From NCBI GenBank assembly GCA_019918135.1, contig WBZZ01006950.1, positions 132,501-196,500 of the forward strand: DNA of 64,000 nt, given 5' to 3'. The translations under genes were made by a program, and so were the position numbers. Source of the DNA: Paulinella micropora. Its lineage: Eukaryota; Cercozoa; Imbricatea; Euglyphida; Paulinellidae. Below, one piece after another: positions 42,417 through 52,341 of the stretch; positions within the stretch are counted from its first letter, which is position 1, and each line of letters starts with the position of its first letter. The notes below the pieces were generated by a model. That model searched no databases, was not told the DNA's origin, and worked only from the letters and a program-made list of their open reading frames with translations.

Positions 42417-45400
42417 TTGAAAAAACGACTGCTCGTATTTCTGCTAATTGGTTTGTTTGGTCTTGTAGTATATTAAGTAAAAGTTTATTTTCTTTTTCTA
42501 AATTAACTACCATTTCAGCCATGTGTTGAAAAGCACTGACTAATATTGGTATAAAACTTGTATATCTTATGCCTTCAAGATTTCCATTTCCATCGTCTGC
42601 TTTCATTCCACTTTCAGATACAAATTCAGGAAATATTTTTTTAACTTCATCAGCAGTAAATCCGTGGTTCTTTTGTTCTTTCTTTTCGTCCGATTTCAAA
42701 TAATATGAACAACAATTTGTTTCATTATTTTCTCACAACAATCCCCGCAGTCTAATGTTTTAATATCTGATTTTAGCCTCCTGTCCGATGAGTTTGTCCA
42801 AGCTCCGTTAAGCGGAACATAATTATATAACTGCCAGACGGCTCACCTGAAGAGTTTGAAGTAGTCCAAGCATGTAGAATTCCCTGAGATGCGCAGACTA
42901 CTCCATAATTTGAATATCATCCTGATTTCATATTTGTGGGTCGTAAGTTGATGGACTTGGTCTTTTTCTTATTAATGTTAAAAATCCACTGGATGCTGTT
43001 GTGATGCTTAAATCTCCCGACGTATTAATGTTCATCGCCTCAGTGTAAGATATATTGTTTCCCATCGTTGTTCCTGAATTATAATAAAAAGCGAGTTTAC
43101 CACCTTTTTGAATTAGAAAGTTTGAACCGCTGTGGCTTGATTTCCAGTTCGTGCCATCAAAATAGGCATCAAAACTTAAATTGACATTATCATGCGACCA
43201 GTTTAGTTGTTGAAAAACTGGATAGATGTATGTTGAAGTTATTGCCTGTATATGTGCTCCTGCGACATTACTCGCTGTTCCATATAATTCTGAACCACCA
43301 GTTGCTCCTACTCCTTTCGTTGTTTTGCCTATGATTATTGGTTTGCCTAGTGCTGTTGTTATTTTGTCACTCGTTGTTAATATGGTTGTAGTCATGCCAG
43401 CAGTTGAAGTAATTGTTGTCCCTGTTATTGTTCTACCATTTGTTATGTTGTTTGAGTTCATATCCAAAGCACCATAAAACCGCATACCGCCAGCATTGTT
43501 AAAACGGACAATGTCAGATGGAGCACTTTTATTATCTAAAAGTTTTGAAATATAAAGTCCCGCCCCTTTTACATCAAATGCTACATTCGTAAATACATAA
43601 CCTCTTTGGTCTGCGGTTCCACTTGTAGCAGTATTTAGAGTAAATAAGAAATATTGATAATCACCTGATGTCTGTGAAAAGAATATATCTCCTCCATTTT
43701 GGTTTAATATCCGCGCCCCATTATATGTTATATTTCCACCATTAATGATAACTTGATTATTAAAATCAGCCGTTTGTGTTAGAGTTAGATATTTTATCAC
43801 AGTGCTAGTCCCGTTGAATGTTTTACCTGTTATTGTTTGGTCTCTGTTAGTTTCACACAATTATCATCAACATATTTTTTGTTTGCCACATGGTCTGCTA
43901 ATGTGGGTATTAGGTTAGTGCCCATTGAAATTTGATTGTTAAATATACCGAGGCTAGTTTGTCGTAGCAAGCTTTGCACAGGTCGTAGTTGCACTGCCGA
44001 CAGCTGTATGTTTCTGTGCCTTGACGCTGAACCGCCGCACAGGCGTCACATTGCATTTCTAACGTCAGTGGCGTGCTGAAGGAGCGGAGGCCGTGGTTCC
44101 CGGGGCATGTCGGTTCCTGCTATGGTTTGGTCTGTTGTTAGTTTAACAAAATTGGTATCAACATAGTTTTTATTTGCTCCATCTGTTAAAGCGGAAGGGT
44201 CTGCCAAGTTCGTTATTTTGTTGTTATTCAAACTTAATGTTGTTCCAGTTGCGGTTATAATTAAAGTATTACCTGAATATAACTCTACATACGAACCCGT
44301 TATTTGTATCGGATACCAAGTCGCTGTTGTTGTTTTCTGTGCTGCAATCATTCCTATTTTTGTATCAAAGGATATGCCGATACCATCAAAAGTGGTAGGA
44401 TTGGATGAACCGCTTACTTCCAAAATTTATGGTTTGGTCTCCTGTTAGTTTAACCACATTGCTATCAACTGCTAGATTTGCTAGATTAATTCCATTATAT
44501 GTTGAAGCACCTGAAATAGCATAACCACCCATATTTAATGCTCCCGTCATACTAGCAGTTCCGTCTAATCTAAGAAAGGGCGATGCCACATTTCGCCATT
44601 GTCCTGTGTAAATAAGAAGTTGGTTATCTGTTGCTGTTGTTATAATCACATCACTATGTGTATCAATACTTCCACTTGCTGACACTTTCGCGTTGTTGGA
44701 GTCGTGCTCTGATAGCCAAGTTGCGATAGCCCTACCATTTAGTTGACCTACGTTTGTAACGTTTTGGTTGTTCATATTTATTCCTTCCGTCATACTGACT
44801 GTGCCGTCTAATCTCAGAAAGGGTGAAGTCGTATTTCTCCATTGTCCCGTGCTATAAATAAGCAGTTGGTTATCTGCTGGGAAGCCTGATATTGTCACAT
44901 CGCTGTGGCTATCTATACTTCCACCTGCTGAAACTTTATCATTATTATCTTGATGCTCAAATATCCATTCATCAACATCTTTTGTATTTAGCAAATTTAC
45001 TCCTGTTATATTCTTCTTTCACATACTAATATTGCCGAATTCATCAACATTTATCGAAAAAGTTTTATTTACCCAGTTTATTGAATTGTATGTGAGATAA
45101 CTATTAGTGGCTATTGGTGCGGTTATGACTACATCGGAGAGTGTATCAATTGAACCGAGGGTGGTATTCTTCCATTTGCCTTCTACATCGTTTTAAGTTA
45201 AGTATTGACCGACCACTGGTGCAGATATGTTAGTGTCAATCAGATTGTATAGACTGGTTTGCTGCGGATTGGAAGTATTGCTTCTGTGTTGAGTTGAGGC
45301 TTTGACTTCGTCGCTGTCCCTCACTGGTTGTTCTGTATAGTATAAAGTTTTTCCTTCTTTGATGTCAGTCGTTGATTTTAAAGCGAGACGTGTGTCAAAT

Positions 45401-45558
45401 CGGCCGTCAGTATAATAAAGATTTATTAGGTCAGCATCTTCTGGCACTATGTCTGTGTTTAAACCTACTATGTTTGTGTTCGTTAAGTCTAAGTTTGCTA
45501 TTGATAGGCTGTCTGTCGCGATTTCTGACAAGCCGAATAATGATTTATATTGCGACAT
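42406..45558 (-). pseudogene. Fibre protein with chaperone-like C-terminus
   Basis: About 1,000 codons. The N-terminus MSQYKSLFGLSEIATD leads to NLYYTDGRFDTRLALKSTTD, a motif of tail and fibre shafts. The shaft has repeats of ITGTKTFNG, DGTASMTGALNM and LSEHDSNNAKVSASGSIDTH types. The C-terminal part has GFTADEVKKIFPEFVSE and GIRYTSFIPILVSAFQ, the signature of the self-cleaving intramolecular chaperone (Peptidase_S74-like). Inferred receptor-binding fibre. Broken, with about five or more breaks, and interrupted by a GC-rich piece at about 43,950-44,110. Confidence 0.75.
43950..44110 (-). other. GC-rich insertion encoding a ZZ/DC1-like zinc finger piece
   Basis: About 155 GC-rich bases sit inside the AT-rich fibre gene. 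The minus strand encodes a Cys pattern C-x2-C-x12-C-x2-C-x4-C-x2-C, with ETYSCRQCNYDLCKAC at its core, as in ZZ/DC1-type zinc fingers. This looks like a piece of a host or GC-rich-block gene inserted into the element. No flanking duplication found. Confidence 0.55.
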
Positions 45559-45615
45559 TGTATATTAATTATTTTTAATTTTAAAAATACTAAAAAATAA
45601 AAATTTTAGTATAGA

Positions 45616-46127
45616 ATGCCAAGTCCTGAAGCGAGTCGTAAGAACTGGGGTAAGGCTGTGGAAAGTATCAAGAGCAAAAAGCAACAAAAGATTGAAATAG
45701 CGAAAGAGAAATTAGCAAGTGTAGAAATGCTTATGTAGGCGATGATGAAGAGATGGAGGAAAAGATAAACTGCATGGCCGAAATGAGTGTTGCTAATGAT
45801 ATTATTAATGGAAAAGACCAAGATGATACACCAGAAGAAAGCAGTAAGAGCGACGAAGAATGTGATTTTACTGATATCATTGCAGAAAAGATGGCTAAGA
45901 TGAAAATAAGAAGAAAGAAAGCGGAAGCAAAGAAGAAAAAAAGTAAAAAGCCTGTGCCTGAGCCTGAACCTGATGATAGCGAAAGCGAAAGTGAAGAAAG
46001 TGAAGAAGAGCCGAAGCCTAAATCTGAGAAAGGAAATGGTAAGAAGTCGAACATATCTGCTAATGTTTATAATCAAGCAGAGAAGCCAAGTAAGAGAGAA
46101 AAAAATGATGTCTCAAAGATGTTTTAA
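45616..46127 (+). pseudogene. Low-complexity acidic/basic protein
   Basis: Begins MPSPEASRKNWGKAVESIKS. A second open part is Asp/Glu-rich, then Lys-rich (MKIRRKKAEAKKKKSKK), then Glu/Ser-rich (DDSESESEESEEEPKP). The charge blocks suggest a DNA- or core-associated virion protein. Looks broken, about one break. It is divergent from the fibre gene. Confidence 0.4.
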
Positions 46128-46144
46128 AATTTTGATAATATATC

Positions 46145-47044
46145 ATGGACTACAAACATAGTCAGCAACAAGAAACTCCTGAGCAGACAGAGAGGAAAGA
46201 AAAACTTGAAGAAGCAATTGAAATACACAAGCAATCAAAGCAAGCTAAGATATGGAACACAATAACTGCCCCCGAGGCTAAACAACTAAGCCAAGTATTT
46301 ATTGACTTAATGGATATGTCAAAAGTTGCTACAAAGAAAGGTAATGCTAACTAGAATTTCGGACTAGTAGCAATTGATGTATATAGCCGTCGTGGTTGGA
46401 TTGAACCAATTAAAAATAAAACTACAGGTTATGCTTTGGAAGGATTAAAAATATTTACAAAAGAAGTCCCTAAAACTATTACATCGGATTATGGTGGTGA
46501 GTTTAAGGTGCAAGTGGCTGAATATTTTAGACAAAACAATATTGAGCACAGGCCTGTTCAAGTAGGGGACCATAGAACAATGGGTATAATAGATAGATTT
46601 ATTAGAACGATACGAAATGAATTGAATTTAATATGTGAATTTAATGAAAATTTTCAATGGGTGCCGATTATTCATGAGGTTGTTGATGCTTATAATAAAA
46701 CATATTATACAACAATTAAAGCAGTACCTATTAATGTTTATGAAGGAACTGAAAAAAACACTCAGGAAATATAAAGAAATCCTTTAATTAATGAATTCCC
46801 AAAGGGAACAAGAGTTAGAAAGGAATAAGAAAGAACTATTTTTTCTAAAGGTGATAAACAATTCAGTAAAATTATATTTAAGGTTAAAGGCCGTAAGGGC
46901 TTCAAAGTTATCTTGACAGAAGAGGACTTAGTAAGGCCGAGTGAACTATTAAAGACCCATGTTGATGAGCAACAGGAAGAAACAGAACCGGCAGAGCAGT
47001 TAGCTGATAAAGTTAAACAAATTACTAAAGAGAAAAAATATTAA
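46145..47044 (+). pseudogene. int: rve-type integrase (Polinton)
   Basis: The N-terminal part has a helical QSKQAKIWNTITAPEAKQLS segment. The rve core is visible as VAIDVYSRRGW, TITSDYGGEF and TMGIIDRFIRTIRNELN, with NKTYYTTIKAVP after it. The C-terminal part, GRKGFKVILTEEDLVRPSE, fits a chromodomain-like tail. It is the Polinton-type integrase and lies at the right end of the unit. Broken, with about two or three breaks. Confidence 0.8.
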
Positions 47045-47434
47045 TTTATTAAAATAACTTGACATTAAACCGCAAAACATACGAAGCAGTGCTAGAATTA
47101 AAAAGAAAGTTGAAAAGTTAGACCTTTAATATTTTAAAAATAAATTTACGAAAACTATACAGGTGTAACAATTTGGAGAAAAAATTAAGACTGTTTACTC
47201 CAAATAGGTACTCACAACAATTGATTTAATTAACGAATAAACTTGGTTCTGTAAATCGTTTTTACATCCATTGAAAAATGTGTTGCTATTTTGAGAACAT
47301 TGTGCAACCTTCTTACAATCATAATGGTGCTATTTTCTTCTTCATCCACTAGAACAAGAACAAACAATCATACAATTTCAGGCTCCGTTCTAAAACCACA
47401 CAATAGAACTGGACTCGAATTTGGTTCTGCATTA
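47045..47434. other. AT-rich spacer
   Basis: AT-rich DNA without a supported gene. On the minus strand a TTGTTCTTGTTCTAG pyrimidine tract near 47,347 could be a splice acceptor of another exon, but this is weak. Confidence 0.3.
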
Positions 47435-47927
47435 TTATAAATGCTTGCATCTCCTTCTTTTTTTGTCAATGACTGCATATTCCCCTAACCTCACGACATC
47501 GTCGCGACTTCCAATAGGCCGCCCGCCTTTCTTCCTTGCTCCTTTTTTACGCTGCCCCCTTCCCCTTAAAACATCAGGAACATCCGATACACTCATATTC
47601 TTTACATTTGGAACAAGTGCCTAATCAGACTGACAATGAAAAAAACAAACAACAAAAGAAATTATTTACATCTACGGCTGGATTTGGCTCCTGCTCCTCT
47701 GTTTGCTGCACGCATACACATAAAGGAAAGAGAAAAATAAACTTATATAGCTTACCAGAACACTTGCATCGCGTGCGTCCTGTGCTTCTTGCTGGTTTTC
47801 CAGTAGGGCCATAGCACCCTATACAAAAAAACCTCATACACACTCAAACAAAACAAAAAGAAAAAATGAAAACTACCTCATCGACTTGTTCCTCGTTATC
47901 ATCCCCACTACGCTCCTCGTCAGCCAT
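47435..47927 (-). CDS. Small four-exon gene with AT-hook-like motif
   Basis: Four minus-strand exons in one frame: 47,927-47,877, 47,818-47,756, 47,705-47,670 and 47,620-47,435. All three introns (58, 50 and 49 bases) begin GT, end AG, are T-rich and fall in phase 0. The protein has 111 residues: acidic start MADEERSGDDNEEQ, exon 2 GAMALLENQQEAQDARDASV, exon 3 QTEEQEPNPAVD, and a basic last exon with GQRKKGARKKGGRPIGSRDD, whose GRP core with flanking Lys/Arg resembles an AT-hook. It ends CKHL. It could be a host nuclear protein or the N-terminal part of a transposase. Found by hand; the exact agreement of frame and splice sites supports it. Confidence 0.7.
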
Positions 47928-48059
47928 CTAACCTGCCACACAATCAAGTATGTCATAGATAAAAATTTTGAAGATAGGAGGGCATTCGCCCAAATTTTCT
48001 TCGGATAAAATTATTTACACACACTAGATTATACTCCTATGTGATATACTATTGTATTC

Positions 48060-48563
48060 AACTTTGATTTCTCATACATCGATACATGTTTTCATCAAAC
48101 ATATTATTTTCATTCTTAATAGGTGCATGTACATCATACGAGATATACTTGATAAGTGATTTCTTAAATGATAAATTTTCGTTGTGAATTCCATCAAAAA
48201 TTTTGTCTAGTATATCAGCACTATACTAATTTCTATTCTCCTTGCGCCAAGCATAGAATAGTTTGAGTTCTTTTTCTTTTTTAATTTGTTTCATGCACCT
48301 TTTTTGCTTGAAAATTCTATCAATCTCCACGTTTCTACTTTCCTCTTCCATATTAACATAAATTCATTTATCGCATCTAGTTTAACTTGGTCTGGTTTCT
48401 TTTTTTCAATTAGTAAATAAATTTTTTTATCAACTTTGTTTATTCTTTCTTCACAAGTAATCTTGCTTTTTCTCAAATTAGATTTACTCTCTTTATTTGT
48501 TTCAAAAATTTCCACCCAATCGTCTTTCCTTCTATCATATTTCGTGATAGGACTTTCACTCAT
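48060..48563 (-). pseudogene. Unknown charged protein
   Basis: Starts MSESPITKYDRRKDDWVEIF at 48,563 and is open for 90 residues of Lys/Glu-rich helical sequence. Related-looking coding (KELKLFYAWRKEN, DILDKIFDGIHNENLSFKK) continues in another frame further left. AT-rich like the Polinton-like element and possibly its last gene; about two breaks. No family recognised. Confidence 0.4.
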
Positions 48564-48638
48564 GATTGGATTATGCGGTAATGCGGTACCGCGCACTCTA
48601 AGATTTAGGTTGTTTTCTGTTTCTATTTCCTTTTCTGT

Positions 48639-48876
48639 CTGTAGGCATCACCCCCCGGATAGCCGGTAAAAAATACCTTTTCCTGGTGACATGTGCACCA
48701 GCTTGTTTTTCAGTATTATTTGTCCGGATTGGACCTGATGCCATTTTATGCCTGGTCTGTTGCCGTTTTCCTTTTTGGCTTCACTGAGCTAATACAACGA
48801 GACATCATTCTCATTCTTGAGGACTGTGTTTGGTTGTATTACCGACTTTTTACGAGCTATCGTTGGGGGCATTACA
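48639..48876 (+). repeat. 238-bp direct repeat, right copy
   Basis: Same orientation and length as 30,421-30,658, with about three substitutions between them. It lies between the AT-rich unit and the 5' region of the gypsy-type element. Its open frame (MHQLVFQYYL...) is shared by both copies and has no recognised product. Confidence 0.9.
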
Positions 48877-49647
48877 TTTGGAGTCCACATCACTAGGGTG
48901 ATTTCTTTCTGCTTTGCCACACAGGCAACAGAGTGAATTTTCACTGACCTGTCTCACACGGGGACGTCAGACGAAAACAAATACTCCAACACAGCTCCCT
49001 CATAACTCTTTCACAAAACAAATAATTTGATTGGTCTCAAGCAGGTGTCTCGTACCCTCTAGCCCAATCAGTATCTGTGTGCTCAGATACAAACTCTCTG
49101 TCGTTCTTGCTGTTCTCACACAGAGACCAAGAAGAAGGAGGTGGACAGAAGTGAAGGAACACACACAAAACACAAACAAGCATAGGGACAGGAGCACAAC
49201 ACTCTACCCTTCTAGTTTGTGCATTTATCTGCATTATCTCACACATACGTCAGAGTATTTTTGCAAATCTCTTATCGTTTTCTAAAGGTAGGTCTGAGAA
49301 CCTATCCGACCGACTGTCGAGTTCTCAAGGAGAGCTTTTCTGGCTTCTCTATTACTATCTGTGTGTAGGTCCAAGTGCCTCATACTAGATACAATATAGA
49401 AAAGAAGGAGGAGAAAGTAATCTGAGTAAGGAGAACAAGAAATCGGAGAAAGTCTCAAAGACTATTTTTCTCAAACAAAAACAAACATACAAAAAGTGTT
49501 TCATAGAGGACAGGGAATCTTATCCTACCCTCTCTATTAGTTTCTCTCTTCACTAGTCAATCGACTGAAGGAGGAACAGAACACAAACGAACAAAAACCA
49601 AACATAGGAGCTGACACTGTCCTCCTGTTGATCACTACTACGACATC
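48877..49647. promoter_or_regulatory. 5' non-coding region of the retroelement
   Basis: About 770 bases before gag, with several ACACAAAC-type stretches and CTCTATTA[CG]TAT motifs. It should hold the element promoter and perhaps the tRNA primer site, but I could not identify either. Confidence 0.4.
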
Positions 49648-52341
49648 ATGTCGACAGAGACCGCCGAAGTGAGTGAATTCTCGGAGGCAGATCAAAGAAG
49701 AGAAGAAGAAGAAGCAGGAGGAGGAGGAGGAGGAAGAGGATTGAATGAAGGAGGAGGAGGAGGATTGAATGAAGGAGGAGGAGATGAAGGAGTAGGAGGA
49801 GGAGTAGAAGAGGGCTGGGATGATGAAGGAAGATATGGAGGAGACGAAGATGAAGGAGGATTTGAACAAGAAGAGACGGGAGGAGGAGGAGCATATGGTA
49901 ATCCCTTACCACCTGCCTACACGGGAGGAGGAGGACGAAAAATGATCGACTTGATTCATAGTGATGGAGAGGAGATCACAGTGGAGGAACAACAGTGGGT
50001 GCAAGACCACTATGACCTCACTAAAAACGAGTTTGATAACAAGATGGGGGTAGAGAAGGATACCTATGTGTGGATCCCTCAGGATCAAAGAAGAGAGAAA
50101 AGTCGTGCTAAAAAGGATGTCTATATCCTATTATCAAACACAGCACAGCTCCTCTGCAAACTGGTCTCTGATCCAGAAGAGAGAAAGAAGATAGAGCATA
50201 TCAAGTTTGGGGACACACACACCCACCTTGAATTACTCGATGCTATCTTTGGGGTGTACACTCAAACCCTGATTTGGGAACGTACATACGGCCCACGATG
50301 TGAGGGTTACCTCCAGTACACAAACCCAAGAGCAACGGCCAGATTCCTCGCGACTGGTCAGGAGGCAGTCGATGTAACAAAAATGAAGACCAATCTGGGT
50401 TCGAAAAACTCGAGTGGCATATTTCATTTTTTTACAATGGAAATAAAGGCCTTGGAGGAGGGGAAGGCAGAGATGGAAAAAAGCATTAAGGCAGCAGGAG
50501 AAACTCATCCTGTGATTGATGAGTTAGAGAAGACCGACAGAGTTCTGACCAAGATCAGACTGTTGATGGGTGCGTTACTGCATAAAGAGGCCTGGAAGAG
50601 ATGGATTCCTACCAAGGATCACTCTGTCCTTAAATCACTTAGTAACGCACCACCGGTCGCCAACAAAGCAGGTGTTGACCAATGTGTGGAGAAATATAAT
50701 TTTCTCAGATCTGCTTCTGAATTGGTGGCCTTTATCACTCATGCTCAAAAGCTGGTGATATCTGAGAAGAAGAAGGCGAAAGAGAATGAGGAGTTCGAGA
50801 AGACGATGAGACTGGAAAGAATGAAAGCAAAAGTGAGTGGTGCAAAGACACACCCTCCGACATATTTGACCCCACCAGCTCCTGCCCCACCAGCCCCTGC
50901 ACCCTCGGGCTCAACTACAGTGGTGGTCACAAACACGGAGAAGAAGGACAGACAGAACATCATAAATGCCTTCAAGGGGAAGAAAGGAGGAGTGGCAAGT
51001 CTCATGCTATATGCCAAGACGAGCTCAGACAAAGACTCTGATGCTTCGCTTTTGAGCAAGCTCAAAGAGATCAATGCCTGCATGAAGGCTTTTCCTTGCG
51101 ACGAAACGCAGGAATACGAGGCCCTTGTTACTGTTTTTGACCAATCTCTAGTCTCGGAGGGATTCGATCTGACACAGTACAAGTTTTTTAAAAAGAAGGA
51201 GGAGATTAAGAGAAACAATGCAACAGGCCTAGACGCTCAGTGTGAACTGGCGGTGGCCACACTCATTTCATATTTTCAATCTCATGGATACCAGCATCTC
51301 TGCACTGGTACTCTCATAGGATTTGAAATCTTTGAGACAGTGGCGATGAGTTTGAGGAGTGCTGTTGGCTTGGAGGCGACCCTTACGGAGGTAGTTTCCT
51401 CCTATGGGCTATTCTATGGCCGCAAGTCGATCATCCTCTATTTCTTTTCGGCGTTACACACAGTTAACCCGAGTAAGCTTACTCAGCTCATACAACAATG
51501 CTCGACGTTTAGCTCAGTGAAGTCCAAGAACTTCCTCGAGACACACGTGTTCGAAAATACGGTTCAAAGCGTTGCTCCGTCAGCACTGTTTCAAGAAGTG
51601 ATGAGTGCATGCTCAAACATGGACTCGCTCACGGAGGCACAGACGGCACAGGCAGGCGGTGTACCTGTTGGCGCACAAGCCACGTACACAAACAGAGTTG
51701 CCGGTTGGAAGAGACAGAGAGAGCCAGACCTGAAGACCGCATGTTGGAGGTGGTTCGCGGGCTTGCAGTGTAAGGCACAGATGGAGAACAGAGACTGCTC
51801 TTTCAATCATGATAGGCAGAACCCAACAGCAAGGGCAAATTTTCTGAGCAGGACGGAAGGCAAGGAACCGGGCCTTTTCAATATGCTTCAGATTGCCGCT
51901 GTGAACGAAGGTTGGTATGCCAATATGTGTGATGATGAGGAGTTACGAGAGGCAATCATTACCTACATGAAGAGGATGAAGGAGAAGAAGGAGGAAAGGG
52001 AGAGACAAAAGAACTTAAAGGCCTCTCAAAGAGGACGAGAAGGAGGAGCAGGAGCAGGAGGACAAGGAGAAGGAGCAGGAGGACGAGGACGAGGAACATG
52101 GAGAGGAGCCTCGAGGTGGCAGGGAACCCCTCAGAGAGGAAGAGGAGGAGGTCGGGGATATACCCCTTATGGAGGGAGAGCTGTTCGAGCTCCAGCCCCC
52201 CCACCCAGAGGAGGAGGAGGCTCGTGGGCAAGCTCCAACCCAAATTTCGGTCGAGCTCAGGCCTGCAACACTGCCTCGGAGACCGATACGTCATCCTACC
52301 CGGACACTACTCAAGGTAATCGTTTCGAGGTGGTGGAATGA
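49648..52341 (+). CDS. gag: Gag-like protein
   Basis: 897 residues from ATG at 49,648. Gly/Glu-rich low-complexity N-terminus (to about residue 110), a helical capsid-like middle, a Pro/Ala linker near residue 410, a second helical domain, then a Cys/His element C-x8-C-x8-C-x3-H (CWRWFAGLQCKAQMENRDC, then SFNH) that may bind nucleic acid. The C-terminus is Arg/Gly-rich (RGG-like). This is much longer than typical gypsy Gag (about 300-500 residues). Gag normally packages element RNA into virus-like particles. Pol follows in the same frame after one UGA. Confidence 0.75.
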   Translation: MSTETAEVSEFSEADQRREEEEAGGGGGGRGLNEGGGGGLNEGGGDEGVGGGVEEGWDDEGRYGGDEDEGGFEQEETGGGGAYGNPLPPAYTGGGGRKMIDLIHSDGEEITVEEQQWVQDHYDLTKNEFDNKMGVEKDTYVWIPQDQRREKSRAKKDVYILLSNTAQLLCKLVSDPEERKKIEHIKFGDTHTHLELLDAIFGVYTQTLIWERTYGPRCEGYLQYTNPRATARFLATGQEAVDVTKMKTNLGSKNSSGIFHFFTMEIKALEEGKAEMEKSIKAAGETHPVIDELEKTDRVLTKIRLLMGALLHKEAWKRWIPTKDHSVLKSLSNAPPVANKAGVDQCVEKYNFLRSASELVAFITHAQKLVISEKKKAKENEEFEKTMRLERMKAKVSGAKTHPPTYLTPPAPAPPAPAPSGSTTVVVTNTEKKDRQNIINAFKGKKGGVASLMLYAKTSSDKDSDASLLSKLKEINACMKAFPCDETQEYEALVTVFDQSLVSEGFDLTQYKFFKKKEEIKRNNATGLDAQCELAVATLISYFQSHGYQHLCTGTLIGFEIFETVAMSLRSAVGLEATLTEVVSSYGLFYGRKSIILYFFSALHTVNPSKLTQLIQQCSTFSSVKSKNFLETHVFENTVQSVAPSALFQEVMSACSNMDSLTEAQTAQAGGVPVGAQATYTNRVAGWKRQREPDLKTACWRWFAGLQCKAQMENRDCSFNHDRQNPTARANFLSRTEGKEPGLFNMLQIAAVNEGWYANMCDDEELREAIITYMKRMKEKKEERERQKNLKASQRGREGGAGAGGQGEGAGGRGRGTWRGASRWQGTPQRGRGGGRGYTPYGGRAVRAPAPPPRGGGGSWASSNPNFGRAQACNTASETDTSSYPDTTQGNRFEVVE

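Larger units (their letters stand above)
30421..48876. mobile_element. Polinton-like/PLV element and its flanking repeats
   Basis: AT-rich unit with the gene set of Polintons and Polinton-like viruses: protein-primed DNA polymerase B, major capsid, penton-like minor capsid, cysteine protease, A32-like packaging ATPase, membrane protein, fibre and rve integrase. Replication genes lie on the plus strand at the left, virion genes on the minus strand, integrase on the plus strand at the right. Terminal inverted repeats were not found; a 238-base direct repeat bounds the unit instead. Protease and ATPase frames are whole. Polymerase, capsid, fibre and some others look broken, with perhaps ten or more breaks overall. 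This is a fossil of moderate age. Confidence 0.85.

Noticed and set aside
45606-46076. Minus-strand Phe/Leu/Ile-rich membrane-like frame
   Set aside because: Complement of the Lys/Glu-rich low-complexity gene on the plus strand.
48877-49647. 5' LTR of the gypsy-type element
   Set aside because: Compared by eye with the 3' non-coding DNA at 26.69-27.18 kb and at 48-560; no similarity found.
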